This document shows positions 9,700 through 18,483 of a stretch of DNA of 64,000 bases, piece after piece (position 1 is the stretch's first letter; each line of letters opens with the position of its first letter). The notes beneath the pieces were generated by a model. The model was not told the origin of the DNA, made no database searches, and saw nothing but the letters and a program-made list of their open reading frames with translations. The stretch lies in assembly GCF_002886045.1 (NCBI RefSeq), contig NZ_CP025791.1, positions 5,595,001 to 5,659,000 of the forward strand, written 5' to 3'. The stretch comes from Flavivirga eckloniae (lineage in GTDB: Bacteria > Bacteroidota > Bacteroidia > Flavobacteriales > Flavobacteriaceae). A program made the position numbers and the translations under genes.

Positions 9700-10971
9700 T
9701 TAGTTGTTTAAGTAATCGAAAGTTATGTTGGTTAGGGCTTTTACTCCTAAGAGCATGCCTTTGTCATCAATTTTAAAGTCTGGTGTATGGTGTGGGAAAG
9801 CCTCTTTATTTCCAGGTGTCATGCCTCCTAAAAAGAAATAGAACCCGGGGATAACTTCTTGAAAATATGAAAAGTCTTCACCTCCTGTAGTTGCTTTTCT
9901 TAACCGGACATTTTTAACGCCAGCAACTTTTTGCAGAGTGGGAAGCATTTTGTCTACCAGATCAAAATCATTGTAGGTAATAGCTGTATTGTTTTGAAAA
10001 CTAATAGTTGCTTCGCCTCCGTAAGCTTTTGCTAGCGTCGTTACCATTTCTGTCATGCGGCGCTCAATATGCGCTTTCATTTTGGGATCTAAAGTTCTTA
10101 CGGTACCTATTAATTCTGCACTTTCTGGTATGATGTTAAAACGTGTGCCAGCTGTAATTTTTCCTACTGTAATTACTGCTGCTTCGTCTACTAATTTAGA
10201 TTCTCTACTCACTATAGTTTGTAAGCCATCAATAATTTTGGCAGAAATTAAAATAGGGTCTACGCCTTGCCAAGGCCTTCCACCATGAGTTTGCTTGCCT
10301 TTTACATTAATTAAAAAACGCTCTACGGAAGCCATAATGCCTCCTTTTTTATAGTAAATGGTTCCCACTTCGTAGTTTGATCGTATATGCAATCCGAATA
10401 TGGCATCTACCTTTGGATTTTCTAATACGCCTTCTTTAATCATGAGTTTTGCTCCGCCTTCTTCTCCCGGAGGAGGGCCTTCTTCTGCAGGTTGAAAAAT
10501 AAATTTTACCGTTCCGTTAATTTTTTCTTTGTTTTTGGCGAGTATTTCTGCTACACCCATTAATATGGCTGTATGTGTATCGTGACCACAAGCATGCATC
10601 ACACCTGTTTCTGTATTTAAAAACGTGGTTCTTACTTCAGATTTAAAAGGGAGGTCGTTTCGTTCGGTAACTGGCAGCGCATCAATATCGGCACGTAAAG
10701 CAATGACTTTTCCTGGATTTTTTCCTTTTAAAATACCAACAACACCTGTATGCGCAACTCCTGTTTGAACTTTAATACCTAGGGATTTTAAATGTTTAGC
10801 AATTTTTTCAGCAGTTTTAAACTCTCTGTTTGATAGTTCCGGGTTTTTATGGAAATGATGTCTCCATTCAATAACCTTACTTTCAATGTCTATAAATTGT
10901 TGCTCTAAATCGTTTTGTCCTTGAGTTCTAGCAACTACAAAGAGAATACATGCCAAAAAAAAGTATTTCAT
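9700..10971 (-). CDS. Secreted M20 family amidohydrolase
   Basis: 423 residues from the preferred ATG at 10971, which begins with the signal peptide MKYFFLACILFVVARTQGQ. An upstream in-frame ATG at 11010 would add 13 residues and bury the signal. M20 motifs are complete: ALRADIDALP, MHACGHDTHTAI (metal ligands), EEGPPPGEEGG (catalytic Glu region), GLHIRSNYEVG and GGEDFSYF. Relatives hydrolyse N-acyl amino acids or short peptides such as hippurate-type conjugates. The export signal points to periplasmic peptide or amino-acid scavenging. The downstream GltB-like gene is one base away, so the two are probably co-transcribed. Confidence 0.9.
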   Translation of the reverse strand: MKYFFLACILFVVARTQGQNDLEQQFIDIESKVIEWRHHFHKNPELSNREFKTAEKIAKHLKSLGIKVQTGVAHTGVVGILKGKNPGKVIALRADIDALPVTERNDLPFKSEVRTTFLNTETGVMHACGHDTHTAILMGVAEILAKNKEKINGTVKFIFQPAEEGPPPGEEGGAKLMIKEGVLENPKVDAIFGLHIRSNYEVGTIYYKKGGIMASVERFLINVKGKQTHGGRPWQGVDPILISAKIIDGLQTIVSRESKLVDEAAVITVGKITAGTRFNIIPESAELIGTVRTLDPKMKAHIERRMTEMVTTLAKAYGGEATISFQNNTAITYNDFDLVDKMLPTLQKVAGVKNVRLRKATTGGEDFSYFQEVIPGFYFFLGGMTPGNKEAFPHHTPDFKIDDKGMLLGVKALTNITFDYLNN

Positions 10972-11269
10972 AAATGCTAATTTTGAATATTTGAAGCTAA
11001 AGATATTCAAAAAGTAGATGCTATACCATTTCTAACTAAAAATGACTCAAATAAAATAGTTCTTTTTTCGTCATGCTTTATCATAAAACTAAACCGTAAC
11101 TAAGGCCACACTTGAGTTTTATTTTTCGACTAACACAAAAATATTCTATTTTCTTATGTGTAATTTTACATCAGAATTGATATAAGTTATGATTGTTTAT
11201 AATTATTAATAATTCCCTTTAATTAAAAGGTTAACAATGGTTATTTTCACGTCGTAAAATTTTAATGGT

Positions 11270-13627
11270 TTGGAAAAGTATTTAAGTCAGCTAAATGAAG
11301 CGCAATTGGAGCCCACAATTCAAATTGATGGTCCTATGATAGTTATTGCGGGAGCGGGATCTGGAAAAACACGTGTGCTTACGTATCGTATTGCTTATAT
11401 GATGAGTAAGGGCATTGACGCGTTTAATATTTTATCCCTGACTTTTACCAATAAAGCGGCTCGCGAAATGAAAGAGCGTATTGCTTCTATTGTTGGAACT
11501 AGTGAAGCCAAAAATTTATGGATGGGTACTTTTCACTCGGTGTTTGCTAAAATTTTAAGGATTGAGGCAGATAAATTGGGATACCCGAGCAATTTTACCA
11601 TTTATGATACTCAAGATTCTGATAGATTAATTGCGTCTATTATTAAGGAAATGAATCTTGATAAAGATATTTACAAATATAAGCAGGTACGTTCCAGAAT
11701 TTCATCGTACAAAAACAGTTTGATTACGGTGCGGGCGTATTTTCAAAACCCTGAACTTAAGGAAGCGGATGCTATGGCGAGACGCCCTAGAATGGGGGAG
11801 ATCTATAAAGAATATGTAGATCGTTGCTTTAAGGCCGGTGCTATGGATTTTGACGACTTATTGTTAAAAACCAACGAGTTGTTAACACGATTCCCAGAGG
11901 TTTTAGCAAAGTATCAAAATCGTTTTAAATATATTTTAGTTGATGAGTATCAGGATACCAACCACTCGCAATATTTGATTGTAAGAGCGTTGTCTGATAA
12001 GTTTCAAAATATATGTGTGGTGGGAGATGATGCGCAGAGTATTTATGCTTTCCGTGGTGCTAATATTAATAACATTTTGAATTTCCAGAAGGATTATGAT
12101 GACGTGAAGGTATTCAGGTTGGAGCAGAATTATCGTTCTACAAAGAATATCGTTAATGCAGCAAATTCGGTTATCGATAAGAACCAAACGAAACTAGACA
12201 AAGTGGTTTGGACGGCTAATGATGAAGGAGGCAAAATAAAGGTAAACCGTTCGTTAACTGATGCAGACGAAGGTCGTTATGTTGCTAGTACTATTTTTGA
12301 AACCAAGATGCAAAACCAGCTAAAGAATGGCGATTTTGCAATTTTATATAGAACGAATGCGCAGTCGCGTTCTATTGAGGATGCGTTGCGTAAGCGTGAT
12401 ATACCGTATCGAATTTATGGTGGATTGTCGTTTTATCAGCGTAAGGAGATAAAGGATGTGTTGTCTTACCTCAGGCTTATTATTAATCCCGCCGATGAAG
12501 AGGCTTTAAAACGTGTGATTAATTTCCCGCCTCGTGGTATTGGCCAAACAACGGTAGATAAATTAATTGTTTCTGCTAATGGTTACAACCGCACCATGTT
12601 TGAGGTGATGAAGAACATTGATAAAACCGATGTTAAGATTAATTCCGGGACTAAAACCAAACTCCAGAATTTTGTAACCTTAATAGAAAGCTATCAGGTA
12701 TTAAATCAAACCGCCGATGTGTTTGAATTGGCTGAGCATGTTACAAGAACGAGCGGACTTATAAAAGAGTTTAATAAAGATGGTACTCCAGAAGGTGTTA
12801 CCCGTATGGAAAACATTGAAGAACTCTTAAATGGTATGAAGGATTTTGTGGAAGGGCAGAAAGAGATTGTCGATTCAACAGGATCTTTAGCGGAGTTTTT
12901 GGAAGATGTAGCCTTGGCGACCGATTTAGATAACGATAAAGGTGAGGACATGGATCGGGTGTCGCTTATGACTATTCACTTAGCTAAAGGGCTCGAGTTT
13001 CCATATGTATATATTGTTGGTTTGGAAGAAGATTTATTCCCTAGTGCTATGAGTATGAATACGCGCAGTGAACTAGAGGAGGAGCGCCGATTGTTTTATG
13101 TGGCTTTAACTCGTGCTGAAAAGCAAGCATATTTAACATATGCGCTATCGAGATACCGTTGGGGTAAGCTTGTGGATTCTGATCCTAGCCGTTTTATTGA
13201 AGAAATTGATGAACAATATTTAGAGGTTTTAACACCTCCTGAGGAACGCCGTTTTAATCCTATGTTAGATGCCGATATTTTTGGGGATGTTCCTACCGAA
13301 CAAAAAAGTAAGGTGTCTCCAGATAAACTTAGATTTAAGCCAGCTAAACAAGTGGTGCTTAAAAAAGGATCGACTAAAAAAGCACCTGAAAAATTTCAGG
13401 TTACACAGCCTAAAAACTTAAAACCGGTTAGCAAAACTACAGAAAACACGAATTTATTTGATAGTAAACTTGCGGTAGGAAATATTGTTAAGCACATGCG
13501 TTTTGGTGCGGGAGAGGTTATGAAAATTGAAGGTACTGGAGCCGATGTTAAGGCTGAAATCAATTTTCAGCATGGTGGTGTTAAAAAGTTATTGCTGCGC
13601 TTTGCTAAGTTAGAGGTTGTGGGGTAA
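11270..13627 (+). CDS. UvrD/PcrA-type ATP-dependent DNA helicase
   Basis: 785 residues from a TTG start (MEKYLSQLNEAQLEP). The nearby ATG at 11265 is out of frame and stops after six codons. SF1A helicase motifs are in order: Walker A AGAGSGKTR (residues of about 28-36), LTFTNKAAREM, DEYQDTN (near 225), GDDAQSIYAFRGA, EQNYRS, MTIHLAKGLEF (near 568) and ALTRAEKQ. The C-terminal about 50 residues (VGNIVKHMRFGAGEVMKIEG) form the Tudor-like tail typical of PcrA. Length fits the family. It should unwind 3'-5' in repair and replication-conflict resolution. Confidence 0.95.
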   Translation: MEKYLSQLNEAQLEPTIQIDGPMIVIAGAGSGKTRVLTYRIAYMMSKGIDAFNILSLTFTNKAAREMKERIASIVGTSEAKNLWMGTFHSVFAKILRIEADKLGYPSNFTIYDTQDSDRLIASIIKEMNLDKDIYKYKQVRSRISSYKNSLITVRAYFQNPELKEADAMARRPRMGEIYKEYVDRCFKAGAMDFDDLLLKTNELLTRFPEVLAKYQNRFKYILVDEYQDTNHSQYLIVRALSDKFQNICVVGDDAQSIYAFRGANINNILNFQKDYDDVKVFRLEQNYRSTKNIVNAANSVIDKNQTKLDKVVWTANDEGGKIKVNRSLTDADEGRYVASTIFETKMQNQLKNGDFAILYRTNAQSRSIEDALRKRDIPYRIYGGLSFYQRKEIKDVLSYLRLIINPADEEALKRVINFPPRGIGQTTVDKLIVSANGYNRTMFEVMKNIDKTDVKINSGTKTKLQNFVTLIESYQVLNQTADVFELAEHVTRTSGLIKEFNKDGTPEGVTRMENIEELLNGMKDFVEGQKEIVDSTGSLAEFLEDVALATDLDNDKGEDMDRVSLMTIHLAKGLEFPYVYIVGLEEDLFPSAMSMNTRSELEEERRLFYVALTRAEKQAYLTYALSRYRWGKLVDSDPSRFIEEIDEQYLEVLTPPEERRFNPMLDADIFGDVPTEQKSKVSPDKLRFKPAKQVVLKKGSTKKAPEKFQVTQPKNLKPVSKTTENTNLFDSKLAVGNIVKHMRFGAGEVMKIEGTGADVKAEINFQHGGVKKLLLRFAKLEVVG

Positions 13628-13652
13628 TTTTTTGTAATGATGTATGGGTTCG

Positions 13653-13700
13653 TGTTTCATTCAGAGTGAAACGAATCTGCCTGCCGACAGGGAATCTTTT
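13653..13700. repeat. Intergenic palindromic repeat of the CTGCCTGCC/GGGAATCT family
   Basis: The gap between the helicase and the hydrolase holds a short hairpin (GTTTCA/TGAAAC around 13655-13671) and then CTGCCTGCCGACAGGGAATC. The same CTGCCTGCC...GGGAATCTC words occur in the element after sppA (30796-30983), so this is a small interspersed repeat and not part of a gene. It lies between convergent genes and may help terminate both. Confidence 0.5.
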
Positions 13701-13714
13701 GGTCACGTTGTTGT

Positions 13715-14620
13715 TTAATTTTTTACTTTTCCTAAGTATGTATTAATGTTTTCAAAGTATGCTTTTGGTTGGTCCAACCATCCATAATGCCCACATTTTT
13801 CAAGTATAACTAACTTTGAGTTTTGAAATGCATTTGCCGACGTTTCTGCCGTTATTTTATCAACGATATCTTCTTTACCTTGAATAATCAGAACGGGTGC
13901 CTTAACATCTTTTAATCCTTTTGAGCAATCAAAGTTAATAGCTCTCATGTTTTGAAAAACCAATTGGCTAACGGCAGAATTCAATTGTGTTAATCTTTTG
14001 GAAATTATAGGTGTAAAAGATTTATCATATACATAGGCAGGGGCTAAAAACTTGCCTCTTTGTAATTTTGCATGTAGGGTTGTGTTTCCGTTTGAAATTT
14101 TATCGTTCCAATAGTTTAAGGAATCTCTTTCTGTTTTTGTTAGTCTTGCTTCAATATTGATTCTTGAAAAAATTCCCATATCAATGCCACCAGAAGCAGA
14201 TAAAATAAGCCCTTTGATTCTTTTTGGATGTTTTGAGGCGTAATGCGAGCCGAGCATACCTCCGAATGAATGCCCCAGTATAATCCATTTATCCAGTTTT
14301 AAATGATTTCGAATTGCCTCAATATCTTCTACCATTAAATCCATTGTAATGGTACTGGTATTTATCTCAGACATTTTAGATTGCCCTGTACCTCTTTGAT
14401 CGTAAATGATTGCTTTATTTGTTTTACCTATAATTTTAGCTAGATGTTTGAAACCTTCGCTATTCATCCCTGGACCTCCATTTATAATTAATATAGGTTC
14501 TCCTTTACCATAAGTTGTATAATGAATTATATTATCTTCAGAAATAATGTTTTGTTCAATTTGTGAGCTTAGTAAACTGCAGTTAATTAAACACGTTAGG
14601 TAAATAATTATTTGCTTCAT
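13715..14620 (-). CDS. Secreted alpha/beta hydrolase (proline iminopeptidase-like)
   Basis: 301 residues from the preferred ATG at 14620, which gives a signal-like N-terminus (MKQIIIYLTCLINCSLLSSQ). The longer frame from 14719 overlaps the upstream gene and is less likely. Alpha/beta hydrolase features are all visible: the oxyanion motif NGGPG, DQRGTGQS, the nucleophile GHSFGG (Ser near 115), the acid in GKEDIVD and the His in KCGHYGW. The HGGPG-type motif is shared with prolyl aminopeptidases, but substrate is uncertain. It is the last gene of the exported three-gene cassette. Confidence 0.85.
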   Translation of the reverse strand: MKQIIIYLTCLINCSLLSSQIEQNIISEDNIIHYTTYGKGEPILIINGGPGMNSEGFKHLAKIIGKTNKAIIYDQRGTGQSKMSEINTSTITMDLMVEDIEAIRNHLKLDKWIILGHSFGGMLGSHYASKHPKRIKGLILSASGGIDMGIFSRINIEARLTKTERDSLNYWNDKISNGNTTLHAKLQRGKFLAPAYVYDKSFTPIISKRLTQLNSAVSQLVFQNMRAINFDCSKGLKDVKAPVLIIQGKEDIVDKITAETSANAFQNSKLVILEKCGHYGWLDQPKAYFENINTYLGKVKN

Positions 14621-14703
14621 GTTCTTATTATCTTGTTTTGTTACATTATTTTTGGGAAATATCAGGAGTACTTCAAAATTGTATCGTTTTGATAACGAAA
14701 CAT

Positions 14704-15672
14704 TTATTTTACCATACATACAGAGTTTACATGTCCATTTCCATCGTATTCCTTAACACTATTGTTGGGATCTACAACCCAAACGCCATCAACTATAAAT
14801 TTATAATGATGTTTTCCGCCGGATAGAGGTACGACGTATTTCCATCCATAGTCCATTTTACGCATAACAAAATCGTGCTCGTCCCAATTATTAAAGGAGC
14901 CAGCCAGAATTACTTTTTTAGCAGTTGTATACCCTTTTAGTTTAAATGCGGTATATTTTTTTATATCTATAACAGAATTATATTCATCAAACTCGTTTGT
15001 TACTTTGTTGGAATTGTTGGGGTCTTCCATCCAATGACCATCAACAATAAAACGATATTCGTATACCCCAGGTTTTATTTGCAATGTTAATTCCCAGCCA
15101 TCATGGGTTTTATTCATTTTAAAAAGCGATTCGTTCCATTTGTTAAAAGAACCTGCCAAAATTACTTTTTTGGCATTTGTATATCCTTTTAGTTTAAAAC
15201 TAGCATTGCCATTATATTCTGGGTAAGCCGTATACATTTTTAGGTTATAAACGTTACGGAGTTTTCGTCCTTCTTTTATTGCTTTGGAAATATTGGGGTC
15301 GTTTTTCGAAGGTTCTGCCCAATAAGAGTTATTGATAACAAATTTGAATTCCCATGAAAATTCATCGGTAAAATCGTCCAAGCTTTTTCTAAGTTCGTAG
15401 TTGTACTCATCAATCTTATTCATTTTCCAATTATCTCTGGACCATAAATTGAATTCTCCAGATACGACAACATTTTCTATGTCAAAATCTTCAAAATCAT
15501 GTATTTGACCAGTGTACTCTTGAGTAAATTTTGAATAATCTCTAACATCGAAAGCAAATACTACAGTGTCTCCTTCTATTTTATAACCTTTAAACGTATC
15601 GTTTTGTGCGAACGAACAAAGGCTAATAAAAGTAAAAACTAAAAAGCTTATATGTTGTTTTATTTGCTTCAC
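14704..15672 (-). CDS. Exported protein with three tandem glycogen-binding (AMPK/CBM48-like) domains
   Basis: 322 residues. A signal peptide (MKQIKQHISFLVFTFISLCSFAQ, cleaved near 22) is followed by three early-set beta-sandwich repeats at residues of about 60-140, 155-235 and 240-318. The last two share FKLKGYT.AKKVILAGSFN.W followed by a YKFIVDG.W or YRFIVDG.W core and DPNNS. These match the AMPK beta/CBM48 fold that binds alpha-glucans. No catalytic domain is present, so it is a binding or scaffold protein. Its start overlaps the stop of the upstream protease gene by 4 bp (ATGA type), which implies coupled translation. Confidence 0.82.
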   Translation of the reverse strand: MKQIKQHISFLVFTFISLCSFAQNDTFKGYKIEGDTVVFAFDVRDYSKFTQEYTGQIHDFEDFDIENVVVSGEFNLWSRDNWKMNKIDEYNYELRKSLDDFTDEFSWEFKFVINNSYWAEPSKNDPNISKAIKEGRKLRNVYNLKMYTAYPEYNGNASFKLKGYTNAKKVILAGSFNKWNESLFKMNKTHDGWELTLQIKPGVYEYRFIVDGHWMEDPNNSNKVTNEFDEYNSVIDIKKYTAFKLKGYTTAKKVILAGSFNNWDEHDFVMRKMDYGWKYVVPLSGGKHHYKFIVDGVWVVDPNNSVKEYDGNGHVNSVCMVK

Positions 15673-16634
15673 TGTGTATTTAACGGGTAATTTATGAAAT
15701 ATAATTTTTCTTTTTGATAATTAATAATGGTTCTTTTTTGGGCAAAAAAAGCATAGCCTAAAACACCATCTAACTGCGTACCAAACGCTTCGTTCATTTT
15801 ATTTAGATTGGTTAGAACGGTAAGCATAGGGCCAAAATATACGGTTTCGCTTAGTTTAACCCGATGTAACTTGCCTGCCAGAACTTCTATTTTCTTGTTA
15901 CTTATACCCGATAATGATAATCGTTTCTTTGGAATAAAGTACTTAAGGGCTTTTTTGTTAATCTTTTTGTTTATTTGGTTAAATTCTGCTGCAGTGTCTA
16001 AACCAAATTTAACTTTTTGGTCGTTAATGGTTCCATTTATTACAATGGTATGGTTCTTTAGGTTAAAACTTAGGCTATCTACAATTTTTTCCAAATACAC
16101 ATTATTACTTAACTTATTTCCATAGCGATCTACTTTTGTAAGTGTTATTTGGTTTAAGTATAAGTCTATAAAAACTTCGTAATCTTTTAAAATATTATAG
16201 CCTATAACGCCCAAAAGTTTAATTTTTTTACTTTTTTCGATATGAGAAAGGTCAATAACATGAGAATTCTTATCGTGAAGTTTTAGACTTTTTAAAGCAA
16301 ACTCTTTAACCTTTCTTTCATAGATATCATCAATGGATTGTAAAACACCAGATGTTGCTTTCTGTTTTCTTTGATATTCGTAAAAGTCTGGAAAATGGTG
16401 TTTATTAAGTATCATGGTTTGAGAACCGGTATCGATAATGAAGTTGCCTTTTTTATTTAAAAGTTCGGCTTCTACAACAATTAAATGGTCAACTAATTTA
16501 AAAGGGATTCGGGTCGTATAATTATTTACAATTTCTGCCTTTGGGAAAAGAATAGGCGGGGTGTGGCTATGATCTGCATGTAACAGACTAACACTAAAAA
16601 CCAGAAATAATATAAAACAGCAGTGTTTTGGCAT
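15669..16634 (-). CDS. Exported two-domain retropepsin-like aspartyl protease family protein
   Basis: 321 residues with a signal peptide (MPKHCCFILFLVFSVSLLHA). Two related lobes are visible. The first has FIIDTGSQTMIL (Asp near 67) and LLGVIGYNIL. The second has VKFGLDTAAEFNQI (near 211) and LDGVLGYAFF. The second active-site motif is DTAA in place of DTGS, so catalysis by that lobe is uncertain. Related proteins are common exported proteins in Bacteroidota with no assigned substrate. First gene of the cassette with the CBM48-like protein and the alpha/beta hydrolase. Confidence 0.8.
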   Translation of the reverse strand: MPKHCCFILFLVFSVSLLHADHSHTPPILFPKAEIVNNYTTRIPFKLVDHLIVVEAELLNKKGNFIIDTGSQTMILNKHHFPDFYEYQRKQKATSGVLQSIDDIYERKVKEFALKSLKLHDKNSHVIDLSHIEKSKKIKLLGVIGYNILKDYEVFIDLYLNQITLTKVDRYGNKLSNNVYLEKIVDSLSFNLKNHTIVINGTINDQKVKFGLDTAAEFNQINKKINKKALKYFIPKKRLSLSGISNKKIEVLAGKLHRVKLSETVYFGPMLTVLTNLNKMNEAFGTQLDGVLGYAFFAQKRTIINYQKEKLYFINYPLNTQ

Positions 16635-16767
16635 ACTTATATTAAGAAGACTAAAATAAGTATGAATTGTTACAGGTTTTGGCGTATAAATAATTATTTA
16701 TGAAAACTTTAAGTTTATCTAGTAAAGTTGTTTTTGAAAGCGATAGAAATAAACTGCTTTAAATGTA

Positions 16768-16801
16768 TTTGTGTAAGGGTGGTCTTAATAAATTATTTTT
16801 G
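16768..16801 (+). promoter_or_regulatory. Predicted Bacteroidota promoter for the tsaC-like gene
   Basis: TATTTTTG at 16794-16801 fits the -7 consensus TAnnTTTG, and TTTG at 16768-16771 sits 22 bp upstream as a -33 element. This predicts transcription starting about 40 bp before the ATG at 16850. Based on pattern match only. Confidence 0.45.
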
Positions 16802-16849
16802 TACAAAAAATAGTATTTACTTTGTAAGCGGAAATGAAAGATAGTTGTT

Positions 16850-17470
16850 ATGGCCGATTTTTTAAAAATATATGAGGAGAACCCTAACCCGAAAGCGATT
16901 GAAAAAGTTGTGACTGTTTTAAAACGAGGCGGGGTTATTATTTATCCAACCGATACTGTTTATGGTTTGGGTTGCGACATTACTAATATTAAGGCTTTAG
17001 AGCGTATTGCTAAAATTAAAGGCGTAAAGCTCGAAAAGTCTAATTTCTCATTTATATGCCATGATTTAAGTAATTTGAGCGACTATGTAAAGCAAATAGA
17101 TACATCGGTTTTTAAGATTTTAAAACGAGCGCTTCCGGGACCTTATACGTTTATTCTTCCAGGGTCTAAATCGTTACCTAATCCGTTTAAAAAAAGAAAA
17201 ACGGTTGGTATTCGTATACCTGATAATAGCATTGCTTTAGAAATTGTGGAACAGCTTGGAAATCCTATTATATCTACTTCTATTTATGATGAGGATGAAG
17301 TTATTGAATACACCACAGATCCTGAGCTTATTTTAGAAAAATGGGACAATTTGGTCGATTTAGTAATCGATGGTGGTTATGGTGATAATGAAGCTTCTAC
17401 TGTTATTGATTTGTCTGAAGATGAGCCTGTAGTTATAAGAGAAGGGAAGGGGAGTCTGGAGATTTTTTAA
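16850..17470 (+). CDS. tsaC: L-threonylcarbamoyladenylate synthase (TsaC/Sua5, YrdC domain)
   Basis: 206 residues, a stand-alone YrdC domain as in TsaC without the Sua5 C-terminal extension. Family motifs: GGVIIYPTDTVYGLGCD, KRALPGPYTFIL, KKRKTVGIRIPD, PIISTSIYDED and STVIDLSED. It should make threonylcarbamoyl-AMP from threonine, bicarbonate and ATP for the t6A37 modification of ANN-decoding tRNAs. Cytosolic. It is followed by a strong hairpin terminator shared with the convergent OmpA gene. Confidence 0.92.
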   Translation: MADFLKIYEENPNPKAIEKVVTVLKRGGVIIYPTDTVYGLGCDITNIKALERIAKIKGVKLEKSNFSFICHDLSNLSDYVKQIDTSVFKILKRALPGPYTFILPGSKSLPNPFKKRKTVGIRIPDNSIALEIVEQLGNPIISTSIYDEDEVIEYTTDPELILEKWDNLVDLVIDGGYGDNEASTVIDLSEDEPVVIREGKGSLEIF

Positions 17471-17494
17471 TTAAGATAAGTAACAAAAAGTCAT

Positions 17495-17526
17495 AAAAAA
17501 AGCTCAACTTTAAGTTGAGCTTTTTT
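17495..17526. terminator. Bidirectional rho-independent terminator
   Basis: Stem AGCTCAACTT/AAGTTGAGCT at 17501-17521, flanked by an A-run on the left and a T-run on the right. It can terminate both the rightward tsaC-like gene and the leftward OmpA gene. Confidence 0.85.
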
Positions 17527-17545
17527 AATATGTTTTTAAAACTGA

Positions 17546-18385
17546 TTAGTTTCCACCAGCTTCAAGATTTTTCATTTCTTTTTCAATCATGTCGTAGAAC
17601 TGATCGATTTTTGGAAGAACAACAATACGTGTACGTCTGTTTTTAGATCTGTTCTCAGCAGTGTCATTATCTACTAACGGTACGTGAGAGCTACGACCAG
17701 CAGCAATTAATCTACTAGGGTTAACATCTAAAGTTTGAAGTACTCTAATGATAGATGTAGAACGTTTAACACTTAAATCCCAGTTGTCTAATAATGGATC
17801 TTTTTTGTAAGGTACGCTATCTGTGTGTCCTTCAACCATACATTCGAAATCTGGCTTGCTGTTTACTACTTTAGCAACTTTAGCAAGAACTTCTTTTGCT
17901 TTTGATGTTACATTGTAGCTACCACTTTTGAATAATAATTTATCTGCGATAGAAATAAATACAACTCCTTTTTCTACATTAACTTCGATATCTGGATCGT
18001 TAATACCAACTTCTCTTTTAAAGCTTGTAACTAATGCTAAAGTTACACTGTCCTTTTTAGTTAATGCATCTTGTAAACGAGTAATCTTTAAATCTTTTTC
18101 TTTAATACTTTCTAAAGTTTTTTCAATATTACTTGCTCCTTTAGCAGATAAAACTTGTAAGTTGTCATTACTCTTACGTAAATCCTCAATTCGCTCTTCT
18201 AAAGCTTCTGCTCTAGCTGTAGCCGCAGATTTGTCTGCGATACAAGAATTTAATTTTACTGTTGTTGAATTAAGTAAATCTTGAGTTTCTTTGTGTTTTG
18301 CCTCAAGGTCTGTAAATTGTTTTTTAGAAACGCAAGAACTTAGTAGAAGCGTTGTAGATAAACAAAGTAATAAAAGTTTTTTCAT
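17546..18385 (-). CDS. OmpA-family outer-membrane lipoprotein
   Basis: 279 residues. Signal peptide with a lipobox ending LLSSC (Cys18), then a coiled coil (residues of about 25-120) and a C-terminal OmpA-like peptidoglycan-binding domain (residues of about 145-270) with VEGHTDSVP, LSVKRSTSIIRVL and NRSKNRRTRI. It should anchor in the outer membrane by its lipid and bind peptidoglycan non-covalently. The coiled coil probably spans the distance. No beta-barrel segment is present, so it is of the Pal/lipoprotein type and not a porin. Confidence 0.9.
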   Translation of the reverse strand: MKKLLLLCLSTTLLLSSCVSKKQFTDLEAKHKETQDLLNSTTVKLNSCIADKSAATARAEALEERIEDLRKSNDNLQVLSAKGASNIEKTLESIKEKDLKITRLQDALTKKDSVTLALVTSFKREVGINDPDIEVNVEKGVVFISIADKLLFKSGSYNVTSKAKEVLAKVAKVVNSKPDFECMVEGHTDSVPYKKDPLLDNWDLSVKRSTSIIRVLQTLDVNPSRLIAAGRSSHVPLVDNDTAENRSKNRRTRIVVLPKIDQFYDMIEKEMKNLEAGGN

Positions 18386-18483
18386 AATGTGATATGTGGA
18401 TTAGAATTCCTTAAAATTGATTAAACAAAAATATGTAAAAAACACTTAATTTTAGCTATGTTAACAAAACTTTTGCTAACTAT

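Noticed and set aside
11936-12951. Antisense ORFs within the helicase gene
   Set aside because: They are shadows of the strongly conserved UvrD frame and have no recognisable domains.
14621-14719. Longer start of the alpha/beta hydrolase
   Set aside because: It overlaps the upstream gene and hides the signal peptide that begins at 14620.
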